Notes: generated by a model not told the origin, from the letters alone. 64,000 nucleotides of DNA from Thermodesulfobacteriota bacterium (GCA_025062045.1 JANXAF010000001.1:205256-269255); one strand, 5' to 3'. Numbered from the stretch's first letter, positions 7,649-17,518 are shown. A program made the numbers and translations.

Positions 7649-9495
7649 CCCATCTTTTCAAAAAGGGTGACACTATCCCAAAGATCTTGCAGCATAATGC
7701 TGAAACTGAAGGTGGAAAGCCTGCTCTTATGGAAAAAAAACAGGGAGTTTGGCATGTACTGAGCTTTGCTGATTACTACGCAAATGTAAGAAAGATAGCG
7801 CTTGGTCTTAGGTCGGTTGGGTTTGAGGAGGGTGAAATTGCGATAATAATTGGGGATACTAGTTCTGAGTGGTATTTTGTAGAACTTGCCATATACTCTT
7901 TGGGGGGAATCGCCCTGGGTATGTCTCCTGACTCAGCGCCAGACTATCTCCTACATATGGCAAAAAGATGGAATGTCCGTTACATTTTCGCTCAGGATCA
8001 GGAGCAAGTCGACAAAGTACTCCAAATAAAGGAGGGTCTTCGCTCTCTTAAAAAGGTTGTGTACTGGAGATACAGGGGTTTGGGAAACTATAAAGATGAC
8101 ATCCTTTTAGGGATTAGAGAACTAGTAAGGATGGGTGAGGAAGAAAAAAAGTCCGAGACTCTATTCGAAGAGATAGTTAAAAAAACAAAGTCCGAAAACC
8201 CTTGCACAATAGTTTATACAAGTGGATACAGTGGAAAACCGAAAGGCGTTTTGCACTCTTCTTACTCTATCCTGGAAAACTTAAAGAAGTATCTCGAAAG
8301 GGAGTTTCCAAATGGACATGATCGGTTGATCCCGCTTTTTCCTCCAGTTGGACTTGTGGAAAAATTATTCTCGATTGGGTTTCATCTTTTGAGCTCTTCT
8401 ATCCTTTCCATCCCCGAAAGTCCGCAGACCTTCCTAAGGGATATGAGAGAGGTAAAACCAACTTTAGTTTTTCTTCCTGCACATGCGTGGGAAAAGTTGG
8501 TAAGCAAGGTCGAAGAAAGGATTAGAGAGTCGGATAGGCTAAAAAGGGGAGTCTATAGCTTCTTTATGAAAGGAGAAGCTCCCCAAAAACCGCCATACAT
8601 CCCAAGGATTTTAAGGTCCTTTGGCCACCTTTTTCTTTTTAGCCACCTAAAAAGGCATCTTGGTCTTTCCTGCACAAGGCTTGCATACAATGTGGGACCT
8701 CTTCTAAGCGGTCAAGTCTTTGAGTTTTATCGTAGGATAGGGGTTCCTCTTAGGAACCTTTATTGGACTACTGAAACAGGATTTATATCAGCTTCCAAGG
8801 ATGATTCAAAAAGACCGGAATCTCAAGGGATACCATTTGGCGATATCGGTGTGGGTTTATCGGAAGATGGCGAAATCATTTTAAAAAGTGGACACAACTT
8901 CAAAGGATACGCCGATTCAAGCACTGAAGGCTTTACTTTGAAAAACGGCGTATTTTATACAGGTGATTTTGGTACTGTCGAGAACGAAAACGAGATAGTT
9001 TTAAAGGGGCGAGCAATCGAGGTTACCCTCAACCCTCTTTACAACCTACCGGTTCAGATTGTAGAAAGTTCTATAAGGCTCAACCCTTATGTAAAGGATG
9101 TGTGGATATTTAAGGGAGTAAAAAGAGAAGCCTTATACGCTATAGTGTTACTCGATGACGAACACACAAGAAGAGTTGCAGTAGATATGGGACTCCAGTA
9201 TCTCGACCCATTGGATTTGTGCCAAAAGAAAGAGATTGCTGATCTCGTAAGGCAGGTGCTAAGAAAGAACAAAGACGTTAAAATAGAGAGGTACGTTGTT
9301 CTTCCTGAGGCATTTTGCGTTGAAGGTGAAACTATCTCTTTAAGAAGAGAACTAAGAAAAGGGTATTTGCGAATCGTTTATAAGGAGCTCCTAGAAGGAA
9401 TCGATTCGGGTCAAGAAAAAGTGCCTATTTTATTACCAAAGACGAAACAAGAAAAAGAAGTAACCGTAAATATTGTCCACGGGGTTGATCAATGA
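7636..9495 (+). CDS. AMP-forming acyl-CoA ligase embedded in Liv operon 1
   Basis: 619-residue member of the ANL (acyl-CoA synthetase) superfamily, which activates a carboxylic acid through an acyl-adenylate to its CoA thioester. The P-loop-like motif is TIVYTSGYSGKPKGVLHSS (consensus TSGTTGxPKG, so one position differs). The A5-type motif is YWTTETGF, followed by FYTGDFGTVENENEIVLKGRA. The overall layout resembles long-chain acyl-CoA synthetases. It starts at a GTG inside the 3' end of livF and overlaps livH by 4 nt, so it is firmly part of the transporter operon. That suggests the transporter imports an organic, fatty or aromatic acid that is activated on entry rather than an amino acid (inference). 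Confidence 0.85.
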   Translation: MGVLAHLFKKGDTIPKILQHNAETEGGKPALMEKKQGVWHVLSFADYYANVRKIALGLRSVGFEEGEIAIIIGDTSSEWYFVELAIYSLGGIALGMSPDSAPDYLLHMAKRWNVRYIFAQDQEQVDKVLQIKEGLRSLKKVVYWRYRGLGNYKDDILLGIRELVRMGEEEKKSETLFEEIVKKTKSENPCTIVYTSGYSGKPKGVLHSSYSILENLKKYLEREFPNGHDRLIPLFPPVGLVEKLFSIGFHLLSSSILSIPESPQTFLRDMREVKPTLVFLPAHAWEKLVSKVEERIRESDRLKRGVYSFFMKGEAPQKPPYIPRILRSFGHLFLFSHLKRHLGLSCTRLAYNVGPLLSGQVFEFYRRIGVPLRNLYWTTETGFISASKDDSKRPESQGIPFGDIGVGLSEDGEIILKSGHNFKGYADSSTEGFTLKNGVFYTGDFGTVENENEIVLKGRAIEVTLNPLYNLPVQIVESSIRLNPYVKDVWIFKGVKREALYAIVLLDDEHTRRVAVDMGLQYLDPLDLCQKKEIADLVRQVLRKNKDVKIERYVVLPEAFCVEGETISLRRELRKGYLRIVYKELLEGIDSGQEKVPILLPKTKQEKEVTVNIVHGVDQ

Positions 9496-10379
9496 CTTTT
9501 TTTCTTCAACTGGTTGTAACAGGATTTGCTTTGGGTATGATATACGCCCTTGTGGCCATAGGTTTCGTTATCATCTTTAAAAATTCGAACGCGTTTAACA
9601 TCGCGCAAGGTCACTTTGTAATGTTAGGTGGTTATCTTGGATACACATTCCTTGTGATCTTAGGTATGCCCCTTTGGGCCAGTATCTTTTTCACGATGGC
9701 CATAGCAGCACTTGGAGGGATAATAATCGAAAGGATTGCCCTAAGACCGCTTATAGGTCAGCCCATAATCTCTGTGATTATGATGACGATCGCCCTTTCA
9801 AGTATAATTGAGGGAATCGTTACCCTCGTTTGGGGAGGAGAATACAAAACGTACCACGGAGTATTACCTACACTCACCATAAAAGTGGGCGAGATATCGA
9901 TACCTTCTGAGCCATCCATTGGGCTTTTTGTTTCTGCCGTTTCTGTTACCATCCTTCTTCTCTTTTATCACTACACGAAGATGGGACTTGCCATGAGAGC
10001 GACTGCAGATGATCTACACGTTGTCCAGAGCATGGGAATAAGGGCCACAACTGTCTATGCACTCTCTTGGGTTATAGCATTTGTCGTTGGTGTAATAGGC
10101 GGTATATTGCTCGGAGCAATATCTGGTGTTATGACTCCCCTTGCCGAGATAGGTCTTAAAGCTTTAACTGTTGCGCTTCTTGGCGGACTTAACTCTATTG
10201 GGGGTGCAATCCCCGCAGGGATCATAATAGGGGTTCTCGAAAACGTATCGGCCGGATATTTTGATCCACTTTTACCAAGAGGGGGTCTTGCCAGTGTCTT
10301 TCCTTTCATAGTAATGCTCATCGTTTTGATTTTCAAACCCCACGGGTTATTCGGACTTAAAAAGATCGAGAGGATATGA
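9492..10379 (+). CDS. livH: Liv-type ABC permease LivH (operon 1)
   Basis: 295-residue polytopic permease. Family landmarks are GMIYALVAIGFVIIFKNSNAFNIAQGHFVMLGGYLGY at the N-terminus, AMRATADDLHVVQSMGI in the coupling-helix loop, and LNSIGGAIPAGIIIGVLEN near the C-terminus, ending FKPHGLFG. Eight or so hydrophobic helices are visible. Pairs with LivM. Confidence 0.93.
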   Translation: MTFFLQLVVTGFALGMIYALVAIGFVIIFKNSNAFNIAQGHFVMLGGYLGYTFLVILGMPLWASIFFTMAIAALGGIIIERIALRPLIGQPIISVIMMTIALSSIIEGIVTLVWGGEYKTYHGVLPTLTIKVGEISIPSEPSIGLFVSAVSVTILLLFYHYTKMGLAMRATADDLHVVQSMGIRATTVYALSWVIAFVVGVIGGILLGAISGVMTPLAEIGLKALTVALLGGLNSIGGAIPAGIIIGVLENVSAGYFDPLLPRGGLASVFPFIVMLIVLIFKPHGLFGLKKIERI

Positions 10380-11425
10380 AGATGGAAAGTTTTTACAAAG
10401 AGAGACTGAACTTATTTAAGACGAAAAAAGATTGGGCCCTCTTTATCACACTTATCGCGTCCATCGCAGTTTGTCCTCTTTTTCTCTCCGACAGGGTACT
10501 TACGATACTTACGATGATTGGAATCTCAGTCATCAGCGTCCATGGGCTTAACCTCCTTACGGGGTACTGTGGACAGGTATCGTTGGGACACGTGGGGTTT
10601 ATGGCGGTCGGTGGGTATATTTCTGCGGTCCTTACATCAAAGCTCGGTTTTCCTTTTATTGTTGCTCTTCCACTTGCAACATTGGGGGCTGGTCTAGTCG
10701 GTCTGATATTCGGTCTTCCTTCACTTAGAATTAAAGGGTTTTACCTCATCATGTCGACAGTGGCAGCCCATTTCATAGTCATATGGTTTGTCATTCAGCT
10801 CCATGATATAACAGGAGGATCGGACGGTCTTGCAGTCCCAAAGCCTAGGATAGGTCCGCTCGTCTTTGACACTAAGGGTAAGTATCTTTATCTTGTTGCG
10901 TTCTTTGCAATTCTGTCAACTATTGTGGCTCACAATATCGCAAGAAGTAGGGTTGGACGCGCGTTTATAGCGATAAGGGATCATGAAATTGCAGCCGAGG
11001 TGATGGGAATAAACCTGTGGAGTTATAAGCTTCAGGCTTTTTTTATTGGATGTGTATACGCCGGATTGGCCGGTGCTTTGCTTGTCCACTATTATGGCTT
11101 TGCAAGCGTCGATCAGTTTCCCTTTATCGATTCGGTCTGGTATTTGGCCATGCTAATCGTTGGGGGTATGGGAAGCACATTCGGAGCGGTTCTTGGAGCA
11201 ATCTCTTTAAAGCTTCTCGATGAACTTGTAACGATAGTTGGACCCTTTCTTGCAAAAATGTTTCCTGCGGTTGCTGCCCAATTTGCAGCATCTTTAAGCC
11301 TGATAGTAAGAGGTTTGATCATCGCTGTCTTTCTAATCTTCGAACCTAGGGGACTCTTACATACCTGGGGACTTGTAAAATCCTATTTCCGACTTTGGCC
11401 ATTTTCAAAGGAGGCAGCCGAATGA
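10376..11425 (+). CDS. livM: Liv-type ABC permease LivM (operon 1)
   Basis: 349-residue permease. Landmarks are HGLNLLTGYCGQVSLGHVGFMAVGGY, LRIKGFYLIMSTVAAHFIV, FIAIRDHEIAAEVMGIN (coupling loop), and IVGGMGSTFGAVLGAI, ending FEPRGLLHTW. Overlaps livH by 4 nt. Slightly long for LivM because of a charged C-terminal tail. Confidence 0.93.
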   Translation: MKMESFYKERLNLFKTKKDWALFITLIASIAVCPLFLSDRVLTILTMIGISVISVHGLNLLTGYCGQVSLGHVGFMAVGGYISAVLTSKLGFPFIVALPLATLGAGLVGLIFGLPSLRIKGFYLIMSTVAAHFIVIWFVIQLHDITGGSDGLAVPKPRIGPLVFDTKGKYLYLVAFFAILSTIVAHNIARSRVGRAFIAIRDHEIAAEVMGINLWSYKLQAFFIGCVYAGLAGALLVHYYGFASVDQFPFIDSVWYLAMLIVGGMGSTFGAVLGAISLKLLDELVTIVGPFLAKMFPAVAAQFAASLSLIVRGLIIAVFLIFEPRGLLHTWGLVKSYFRLWPFSKEAAE

Positions 11426-11479
11426 AGGGGGTGAAATGAAAGTAGAACTAAAAATTTTACTAAGAAAGGGGGTCAAAAA

Positions 11480-12718
11480 ATGACAAAAAGGTTTCTCTTT
11501 ATTTTTGCAGCCGCAATTGCCATTCTTGTCACTTTCGTTTTTCCTTCTCAGGCCGCAAAGAAGCTCTACATTGGCGGGTCTTTCGCTCTGACGGGTGCTT
11601 ATGCGGAAGACGTGGCAGCCGTTCTTGCCGGATTTGAGGACTATGCAAAATACGTAAACGAAACAAAGAGACTTGCTCCTTGGAGAAAGGAAACGTGGCC
11701 CAAAGATATTACAATTGAGGTTCTCTGGAGAGACGATGAGCTTAAACCTGCAAAGGCTCTTTCAATTTACGATGAGCTAAAAGCAAAAGGAATGTTGGTA
11801 TTTAGGGTATCTGGCTCGCCCCAAGCTCTCGCACTCAAAGACAAGCTGTACGAGGACAGAATGATGGCAACAAGCATGGCAACCGGTCCTTATCTTATGA
11901 AGCCAAAACCTGGAACAATACTGAGCTACTATCCTATATACACGGACAGTCTCGCTGCTGCCGCGGATTGGTTTAAGGATAACTGGAAGGAGACAAGAAA
12001 ACCGAGAGTCGCCTATCTTACCGCGGATAACCCAATGGGTAAGTCCATAGAAATTCCCGAAATGGAAGCCTACCTTAAAAAGATTGGTTACGAATTCGTG
12101 GGTAGGCAGTATGTGCCACTCGTTCCTACCGCTCCTCCAACAACTCAGCTTATGTGGCTAAAAGAGAACAGAGTCGATTTAGCACTTGGCGTCATGATAA
12201 ACCCCGGCTCTCAGCCGACGATAAAAGAAGCGGTGAGGCTTGGCATGGGACCACACCTAGATTACAAAATCACATTCGCCATGGCGACCCCTAGCCATCT
12301 TCAGGTATTTCTTCCCGCAATGGGGGAACTGGGTGAGGGGTTTGTCGTCGCAGGAGGCTTCCCACCATGGGATGATCCATCTCCAGGCGTAAAGTTTCTG
12401 CATGAGCTTCAAAGCAAGTATCGTCCGACAAAAAGGGTAACCCATGTCATGTACATGGCAGGGGTCTTGGAAGCTATGATTCAGGTTGAGGCTGTAAGAC
12501 TGGCAATGGAACTTGTGCCATTTGAAAAGTTAAGACCTGTCGATGTTCTAGAAAAGGGTGCCTGGAGAATAAAAAATTTGGACACAGGTGGGCTTACACC
12601 TACCCCTCTCACCTACGGACCGGAAAAGGTTGAAGGAATCGATGCAGCAAGGGTGGATCAGATTAGAAAGGGAAGAATCGTAAATGTGGGAGTTTATCCT
12701 TTAAGACACCTATTCTGA
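11480..12718 (+). CDS. Periplasmic substrate-binding protein of Liv operon 1
   Basis: 412-residue periplasmic binding protein (peripla_BP_6 class). The N-terminal signal peptide is MTKRFLFIFAAAIAILVTFV with cleavage likely after SQAA. The mature start KKLYIGGSFALTGAYAEDVA is the usual lobe-1 opening, and AYLTADNPMGKSIEIPEMEAYL matches the central region. The Shine-Dalgarno is strong (AAAGGGGGT). There is a 54-nt gap to livM. The ligand cannot be told from sequence; the embedded acyl-CoA ligase suggests a carboxylic acid. A strong terminator follows immediately. Confidence 0.88.
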   Translation: MTKRFLFIFAAAIAILVTFVFPSQAAKKLYIGGSFALTGAYAEDVAAVLAGFEDYAKYVNETKRLAPWRKETWPKDITIEVLWRDDELKPAKALSIYDELKAKGMLVFRVSGSPQALALKDKLYEDRMMATSMATGPYLMKPKPGTILSYYPIYTDSLAAAADWFKDNWKETRKPRVAYLTADNPMGKSIEIPEMEAYLKKIGYEFVGRQYVPLVPTAPPTTQLMWLKENRVDLALGVMINPGSQPTIKEAVRLGMGPHLDYKITFAMATPSHLQVFLPAMGELGEGFVVAGGFPPWDDPSPGVKFLHELQSKYRPTKRVTHVMYMAGVLEAMIQVEAVRLAMELVPFEKLRPVDVLEKGAWRIKNLDTGGLTPTPLTYGPEKVEGIDAARVDQIRKGRIVNVGVYPLRHLF

Positions 12719-12724
12719 AATGTT

Positions 12725-12757
12725 AAAGGGCCTGGCCAAACCAGGCCCTTTCTTGTG
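12725..12757 (+). terminator. Intrinsic terminator of Liv operon 1
   Basis: AAAGGGCCTGG (12725-12735) and CCAGGCCCTTT (12741-12751) form an 11-bp perfect stem with a 5-nt loop, starting 6 nt after the stop codon. The T tract after it is short and interrupted (CTTGTG), with more T further on. Confidence 0.82.
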
Positions 12758-12797
12758 ACTTTTTGCTCATAAAAATTTGCCGTTTAGAATTGTACTC

Positions 12798-12826
12798 TTG
12801 ACAAATCTCACGAAGTGTTTTATAAA
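12798..12826 (+). promoter_or_regulatory. Sigma70-type promoter of rpoD
   Basis: TTGACA (12798-12803), a 17-nt spacer, and TATAAA (12821-12826). Start of transcription expected near 12833, giving a leader of about 59 nt. Confidence 0.78.
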
Positions 12827-12850
12827 ACTATAAAAATGAAATTTCCTCCC

Positions 12851-12872
12851 AAGCCCTTAAACGGGCTTTTTT
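12851..12872 (+). terminator. Terminator-like hairpin inside the rpoD leader
   Basis: AAGCCC (12851-12856), loop TTAAAC, GGGCTT (12863-12868) and then a run of T to 12872. The hairpin lies between the rpoD promoter and its Shine-Dalgarno sequence (GAGGAG, 12881-12886). It could be an attenuator or simply the end of upstream readthrough. Confidence 0.6.
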
Positions 12873-12891
12873 AATCTCACGAGGAGAATCC

Positions 12892-14403
12892 ATGGGGCTT
12901 AAAAATTACGACGAGTTGAAGAAGCTTATCGATATCGGTTTAGAAAAGGGTTATCTTACGCCAGATGAAATAAACGACTATTTACCTCACAATATATACT
13001 CCCCTGAAGAGATCGAGGACATATTCGATTATATCACAGCCGCAAACATAGATATAGCCGAGACAATCAAGGAAAAGGTAGAGCCTGCAGAAGAAACGAA
13101 AGAGTGGGAAGATATAGACAGGCTTTCCGGTGAAAAGACGGACAACATAATATGGGCCTACCTTAAGGACATAGGAAAAGTTTCACTACTCACTCCCGAG
13201 GAAGAATACGAGATCGCAAAAAAGATAGAGGAGGGTGAACGAAAGATAAGGAACCTCCTATTCCGAATTCCGCAGGCTATTGTACATCTTGACGATCTGC
13301 AAGTTCAGCTGAAGAAGGGAACTATAAGCGTAATAGACGTCTTAAAGAACATTGATGAGCTAAACTACACGAAAAGGGATGAGGAAAAGCACAAAAAGAG
13401 GGCAATAAGCCTCATAACCACTATAAAGAGTATCTACGAGAAAAAGAGTCTTATCGAAAAGGAGCTCTTAAGTCCCAATTGTATCAACAGAAAACAGTTA
13501 GAAAAGAAGCTCACTAAACTTATGGGCAAGTTTGAGGAGAGTCTAACGAGTCTCAACCTTACTCGAAAGGTCATAGAAGATATAACAAGAAAAATTGAAA
13601 AGGAAGTAGACTTCTTGGACGAAGATGAAAAAAGGAATGCCCGCGAAATTCTCAACGAAATTAACAAGACCGAAAAGGAGTTGAAAGAAGTCAAAAATAG
13701 GCTTATCCAGGCAAATTTAAGGCTCGTTATAAACATAGCTAAGAAGTATTTGAACAGAGGTCTTTCTTTCTTAGATCTCGTCCAGGAAGGAAACATGGGT
13801 CTTATGAAGGCCGCGGAAAAATACGATTATCAGAAGGGGTACAAGTTCTCAACTTACTCTACATGGTGGATAAGACAGGCCATAACCAGATCCATTGCTG
13901 ATTACGCAAGAACAATAAGGGTTCCGGTCCATGTCTTGGAGACTATGAACAAGATAAGCAAGGTTACCATATCACTATTTCAGGAACTCGGTCGTGAACC
14001 AACAATCGAAGAGATATCCAAAAAAGCAGGTCTTCCGGTTGAGAAAGTTCGTAAAATTATGCGTGTATCCAACGAACCGATCTCTATAGAAACTCCGATA
14101 GGAGACGATGATTCCAAGCTCGGTGATTTCATAGCGGACCCGAAATCTCCTTCCCCCTTAAATGAACTCATAAAGATATCTCTAAAGGAAGAGATTGACA
14201 AGGTCCTTGCGACGCTAACTCCAAGAGAGGAGAAGGTGATCCGTATGAGGCTGGGTATAGGAGAGAAAACCGATTATACTTTAGAAGAAGTCGGTGAGGT
14301 TTTCGGATTAACAAGGGAGCGCATCCGCCAAATAGAGGCAAAAGCTCTAAGAAAACTAAAACATCCATCCAGAAGGAAAAGACTCGAGAGTTTTCTTGAG
14401 TGA
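12892..14403 (+). CDS. rpoD: Primary sigma factor RpoD (sigma70)
   Basis: 503 residues. N-terminal region 1.1-like segment ([20 protein letters not shown]), region 1.2 ([21 protein letters not shown]), a charged non-conserved region at roughly residues 140-270, region 2 ([27 protein letters not shown] and [15 protein letters not shown]), region 3 ([12 protein letters not shown]), and region 4 ([30 protein letters not shown]). All features of a housekeeping sigma factor are present, with a short non-conserved region compared with E. coli. The start ATG follows GAGGAG. Monocistronic, with its own promoter and a leader hairpin. Confidence 0.97.
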   Translation: MGLKNYDELKKLIDIGLEKGYLTPDEINDYLPHNIYSPEEIEDIFDYITAANIDIAETIKEKVEPAEETKEWEDIDRLSGEKTDNIIWAYLKDIGKVSLLTPEEEYEIAKKIEEGERKIRNLLFRIPQAIVHLDDLQVQLKKGTISVIDVLKNIDELNYTKRDEEKHKKRAISLITTIKSIYEKKSLIEKELLSPNCINRKQLEKKLTKLMGKFEESLTSLNLTRKVIEDITRKIEKEVDFLDEDEKRNAREILNEINKTEKELKEVKNRLIQANLRLVINIAKKYLNRGLSFLDLVQEGNMGLMKAAEKYDYQKGYKFSTYSTWWIRQAITRSIADYARTIRVPVHVLETMNKISKVTISLFQELGREPTIEEISKKAGLPVEKVRKIMRVSNEPISIETPIGDDDSKLGDFIADPKSPSPLNELIKISLKEEIDKVLATLTPREEKVIRMRLGIGEKTDYTLEEVGEVFGLTRERIRQIEAKALRKLKHPSRRKRLESFLE

Positions 14404-14406
14404 TCT

Positions 14407-15105
14407 TTAACCTTCCAAAATCTCTCTGACCTTTTTCCTAATATTTTCGAGTTTCTCTCTGCTTGCGGGGACAATCTGCATAAATGATGGATCTATTGTG
14501 TCTTTGGGTCTAAATCCCTGAACCTTAAGAACCTTTGCTCCCTTTAAGAACCTGGCAACCTCATATATGTCTTCTTCTTCGTGGAATGAAGGAACAAAGG
14601 TTATACGAAATTCATAGTCTATCGGTGAGCTTTTTAGGAACTCGACTGTCCTTTCAATTCGTTTCTTTTCAATAGATAACCCGCACCATTTCTCGTATCT
14701 GTCTATCGGTCCCTTGATATCCATCGAAATAGAGTCTATAAGACCCCGCTCAACAACGTTTTTTATAACCTCTGTCAAATATCCGTTCGTATCAAGCTTC
14801 ACCTTAAACCCGTCCTCTTTGAAGATCTGCAAAAGGTACAGTAGTCCATCATGGATTGTCGGTTCTCCACCAGTTATAACCACTCTGTCTATCCACTTTC
14901 GATATCTTTTCAGCCTGCCTCTCACGTAGCTCAGGGGCATGTCACTTAACTTGCCGGGAAAAAGGACAAGATCCCTATTGTGACAAAAAGGACATCTGAA
15001 ATTGCATCCCCCTAAAAATATGACGGCGCACATGTAGCCATCCCAATCGATAAAACTGGTATCTAAAAATCCTTTCACAGGTAAATTACAGATTTTTGAC
15101 AGCAC
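14407..15105 (-). CDS. nrdG: Anaerobic ribonucleotide reductase-activating protein
   Basis: 232-residue radical SAM enzyme. The cluster motif CNFRCPFCHNRDLVL (CxxxCxxC) is near residue 34, followed by VVITGGEPTIHDGLLYLLQ and a typical activase core. It installs the glycyl radical on NrdD using S-adenosylmethionine. It is third in the operon nrdD, glutaredoxin-like, nrdG, and overlaps the glutaredoxin-like gene by 20 nt. It belongs to the longer pyruvate formate-lyase-activase-like NrdG group. Confidence 0.9.
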   Translation of the reverse strand: MLSKICNLPVKGFLDTSFIDWDGYMCAVIFLGGCNFRCPFCHNRDLVLFPGKLSDMPLSYVRGRLKRYRKWIDRVVITGGEPTIHDGLLYLLQIFKEDGFKVKLDTNGYLTEVIKNVVERGLIDSISMDIKGPIDRYEKWCGLSIEKKRIERTVEFLKSSPIDYEFRITFVPSFHEEEDIYEVARFLKGAKVLKVQGFRPKDTIDPSFMQIVPASREKLENIRKKVREILEG

Positions 15106-15349
15106 GTATGACCTCCGAAAAAGAAGGCACAGAACCGAGCCACTTTTTTATTCCATTTTCTTCTTTACTTTCGATCACTATTGATGGTACAGAAAAAACT
15201 CCATAAAATGCAGCCTCTGCTAGCCCTTCTGCGGTTTCTATATCGTACTCCTCGAATGGTATTCTCTCTTGAGTAAGGTACCTTTTGAGTCTTACTGTCT
15301 CACTGCATTGGGGACAGCCATTCTTATAAAAGATCTTTATCTTTCCCAT
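15086..15349 (-). CDS. Glutaredoxin-like protein
   Basis: 87 residues with a thioredoxin fold: IKIFYKNGCPQCSETVRLKRYL has the redox CPQC motif, and FSVPSIVIESKEENG supplies the cis-Pro. It sits between nrdD and nrdG, where small glutaredoxin-like proteins are common, and probably supplies or senses reducing equivalents for ribonucleotide reduction (inference). Confidence 0.85.
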   Translation of the reverse strand: MGKIKIFYKNGCPQCSETVRLKRYLTQERIPFEEYDIETAEGLAEAAFYGVFSVPSIVIESKEENGIKKWLGSVPSFSEVIRAVKNL

Positions 15350-15361
15350 ACCTTCCCTCCT

Positions 15362-17446
15362 TTATCCAAAAGAAACGTTTTTTGACTCGCCGAAGAATTC
15401 TTCATTCCTATATCTGTCCGCTAATTCTCCAAGCTTACCTTTGTTCCAGCTACTTATCTTTGTGAAATACCCCGTTATCCTCGTTATCCCTTCCACATCT
15501 TCTGATCCACAATAAGAACATCTCGTCCTTAATCCTCTTAACGTTCTTAAGCAGGAATTACACGTTGTAAATTCAGGAGAAAAGGCTATCTGATCATTTT
15601 TTGTGTACCTAAAGGTCTTTATAACAAAATCTGCTATAGCCTCTTTTGAGGGCTGTGATTCTCCCAACCACACATGGGAGATGGAGCCAGCTTCTATGAG
15701 CGGATGAAATATACCTTCTGACGTTACCCTTTCTATTGGACTTATCCTCGCACTCACATTAAGATGAGTCGAGTTTGTATAATACACCATGCCACAAGCT
15801 ACGTTCCCTTTTACGACCCTGCCTGAAATCGGTGAAAAATCCTTAAGATCGAGTCTTGCAAATCTGTAACTTGTGCTTTCAGCCGGTGTCTGCTCAAGAA
15901 GTATTCTCATGCCCTCCTTTTTACTAAATTTTTCGGCGAGTAGCTTCATGTGGGCTATCACTTTTAAACCGAACTTAAGAGCCCTTTTTGACTCATGCAG
16001 CTGCTCTCCAAGATGGACCTGCACCATCTCATTGAGCCCCACCATCCCGACGAGATGGGATGCTATGTTGAATCTGAGATATGGCATTCCGTCCCTTTTC
16101 ATAGTGAGAAGGGAGAGAGGGCCGTCTTCTCCGAGGGATAGAAGCTTTTCTAAAAAGTTCCTCTTTTCTTTATGTGCTCGAACGGCAAGCATAAACCTCT
16201 GGGTTAGAAGATCGAAGAGCTTCTCATCATTCCCCTTTGCCAAATAAGCTATTCTAGGAAGGTTTATGGAAACGTTCTGTAAAGCACAGTACCTCATTCT
16301 CCACGGCATTTTTGCGTCTTCGAGATCTCTCTCATCAAGCTTAAAACTCAATCTGCAGCATTCAGAGATCTTTGCAGTCTCACCTCTGTCAAAGACAAAA
16401 TAGGTGTTTCCCTTGTCTGCAGCCACATCGCATATGAGGTATAGAAAATCCATGTGTCCGTCCGTTTTGAAAAACTTCTCGGTTATGTGAACTATCGGTT
16501 TCGGAAAGAAGAAGGGTCTGCCTGAACCGTCTCCTTCTTTGTAAACCTCAAATAGTTTCAAGACAAACCTCTGTGCTTCCTTTTCGTACTCTTTATATGT
16601 CTTCCCAGTAAACTCTCCGCCCGGTCCGATTGCTGGTGTATCTTCAAAGTGCTTGGGAATCTCCCAATATAGGTTTATATCTGAGAATATGGCTTGACCC
16701 CCTCTTGCCACAGCCTGCTGTGAAAACTCAAAAACTAGCATCTGCGCAAGCTGTTTAAGTTCGCGATCAGACATTCCAACAAGATAAGGCGCAAAAAAAA
16801 CATTTACTGCATCCCAACCTATAGCTCCTGCAAAATTGCTCTGCAATGCTGCGGAAAATTTGATAAGGTGGGCAAGAAGGACTTCAGGATGCTTTGCGGG
16901 TTTAGCCATGGACAAAGTGTGCGGGAAGTTGAGTCCGAACTTCTTTATATACTCCACTGATTGACCACTGCAGTATGGTCTATCGATGAAGCCAAGATCG
17001 TGAATATGGATATCCCCATTCATGTGGGCGTCGGCTACTTCCTGTGAAAAAACAGCAAGGAGCGCATATTCCTTCTTTATCCTTTCCGCAAGTGTAAGGT
17101 TCGTTGCTTCAGGTCCGTGTGGAACGTTCGCATTCTCCTTATTTGGATGTAAAATTAGATTTCCCACGTCGTATATCGGCATACCGAGTCTCGTGTGCAT
17201 CTTTCTCACATTCTCTAATCCCTTCTCTATTAGCTTTGCGTTTACTATTTCCCGGATGAGTGGAGCTGTGATAAACTTTATACCGGATCTTCTCACAATG
17301 CTCTCAACCTCTTTGCTTATCTCTTCTGCTTTCGTTTCGTCTATTGACGTCTCTCTTAAAAGTGCTTCGACAATCTTTGACCTATTCCAGTTAGAGATAG
17401 TCTCCTCTGAAGTTCTTACAAACAGGGTGATATCTGTAGTCTCCAT
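15362..17446 (-). CDS. nrdD: Class III anaerobic ribonucleoside-triphosphate reductase
   Basis: 694 residues. An N-terminal ATP-cone-like regulatory domain (about residues 1-90) precedes the barrel, which has GDIHIHDLGFIDRPYCSGQS and QAVARGGQAIFSDINLYWE. Near the C-terminus a zinc-binding Cys cluster is visible (CNSCLRTLRGLRTRCSYCGS), followed by the glycyl radical loop RITGYF, where the radical glycine is at about residue 659. Makes deoxynucleotides without oxygen, which marks the organism as able to grow anaerobically. First gene of its operon behind a consensus promoter. Confidence 0.95.
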   Translation of the reverse strand: METTDITLFVRTSEETISNWNRSKIVEALLRETSIDETKAEEISKEVESIVRRSGIKFITAPLIREIVNAKLIEKGLENVRKMHTRLGMPIYDVGNLILHPNKENANVPHGPEATNLTLAERIKKEYALLAVFSQEVADAHMNGDIHIHDLGFIDRPYCSGQSVEYIKKFGLNFPHTLSMAKPAKHPEVLLAHLIKFSAALQSNFAGAIGWDAVNVFFAPYLVGMSDRELKQLAQMLVFEFSQQAVARGGQAIFSDINLYWEIPKHFEDTPAIGPGGEFTGKTYKEYEKEAQRFVLKLFEVYKEGDGSGRPFFFPKPIVHITEKFFKTDGHMDFLYLICDVAADKGNTYFVFDRGETAKISECCRLSFKLDERDLEDAKMPWRMRYCALQNVSINLPRIAYLAKGNDEKLFDLLTQRFMLAVRAHKEKRNFLEKLLSLGEDGPLSLLTMKRDGMPYLRFNIASHLVGMVGLNEMVQVHLGEQLHESKRALKFGLKVIAHMKLLAEKFSKKEGMRILLEQTPAESTSYRFARLDLKDFSPISGRVVKGNVACGMVYYTNSTHLNVSARISPIERVTSEGIFHPLIEAGSISHVWLGESQPSKEAIADFVIKTFRYTKNDQIAFSPEFTTCNSCLRTLRGLRTRCSYCGSEDVEGITRITGYFTKISSWNKGKLGELADRYRNEEFFGESKNVSFG

Positions 17447-17489
17447 TTTACCTCCACTAAATATGGCAATTTATCGAAATATCAAACAA

Positions 17490-17518
17490 AATATAGAATA
17501 TGTGTCAGAAATTGTCAA
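17490..17518 (-). promoter_or_regulatory. Sigma70-type promoter of the nrdD operon
   Basis: On the minus strand TTGACA (17513-17518), 17-nt spacer, TATATT (17490-17495). The leader to the nrdD ATG is about 37 nt and carries the Shine-Dalgarno GGAGG. Confidence 0.75.
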
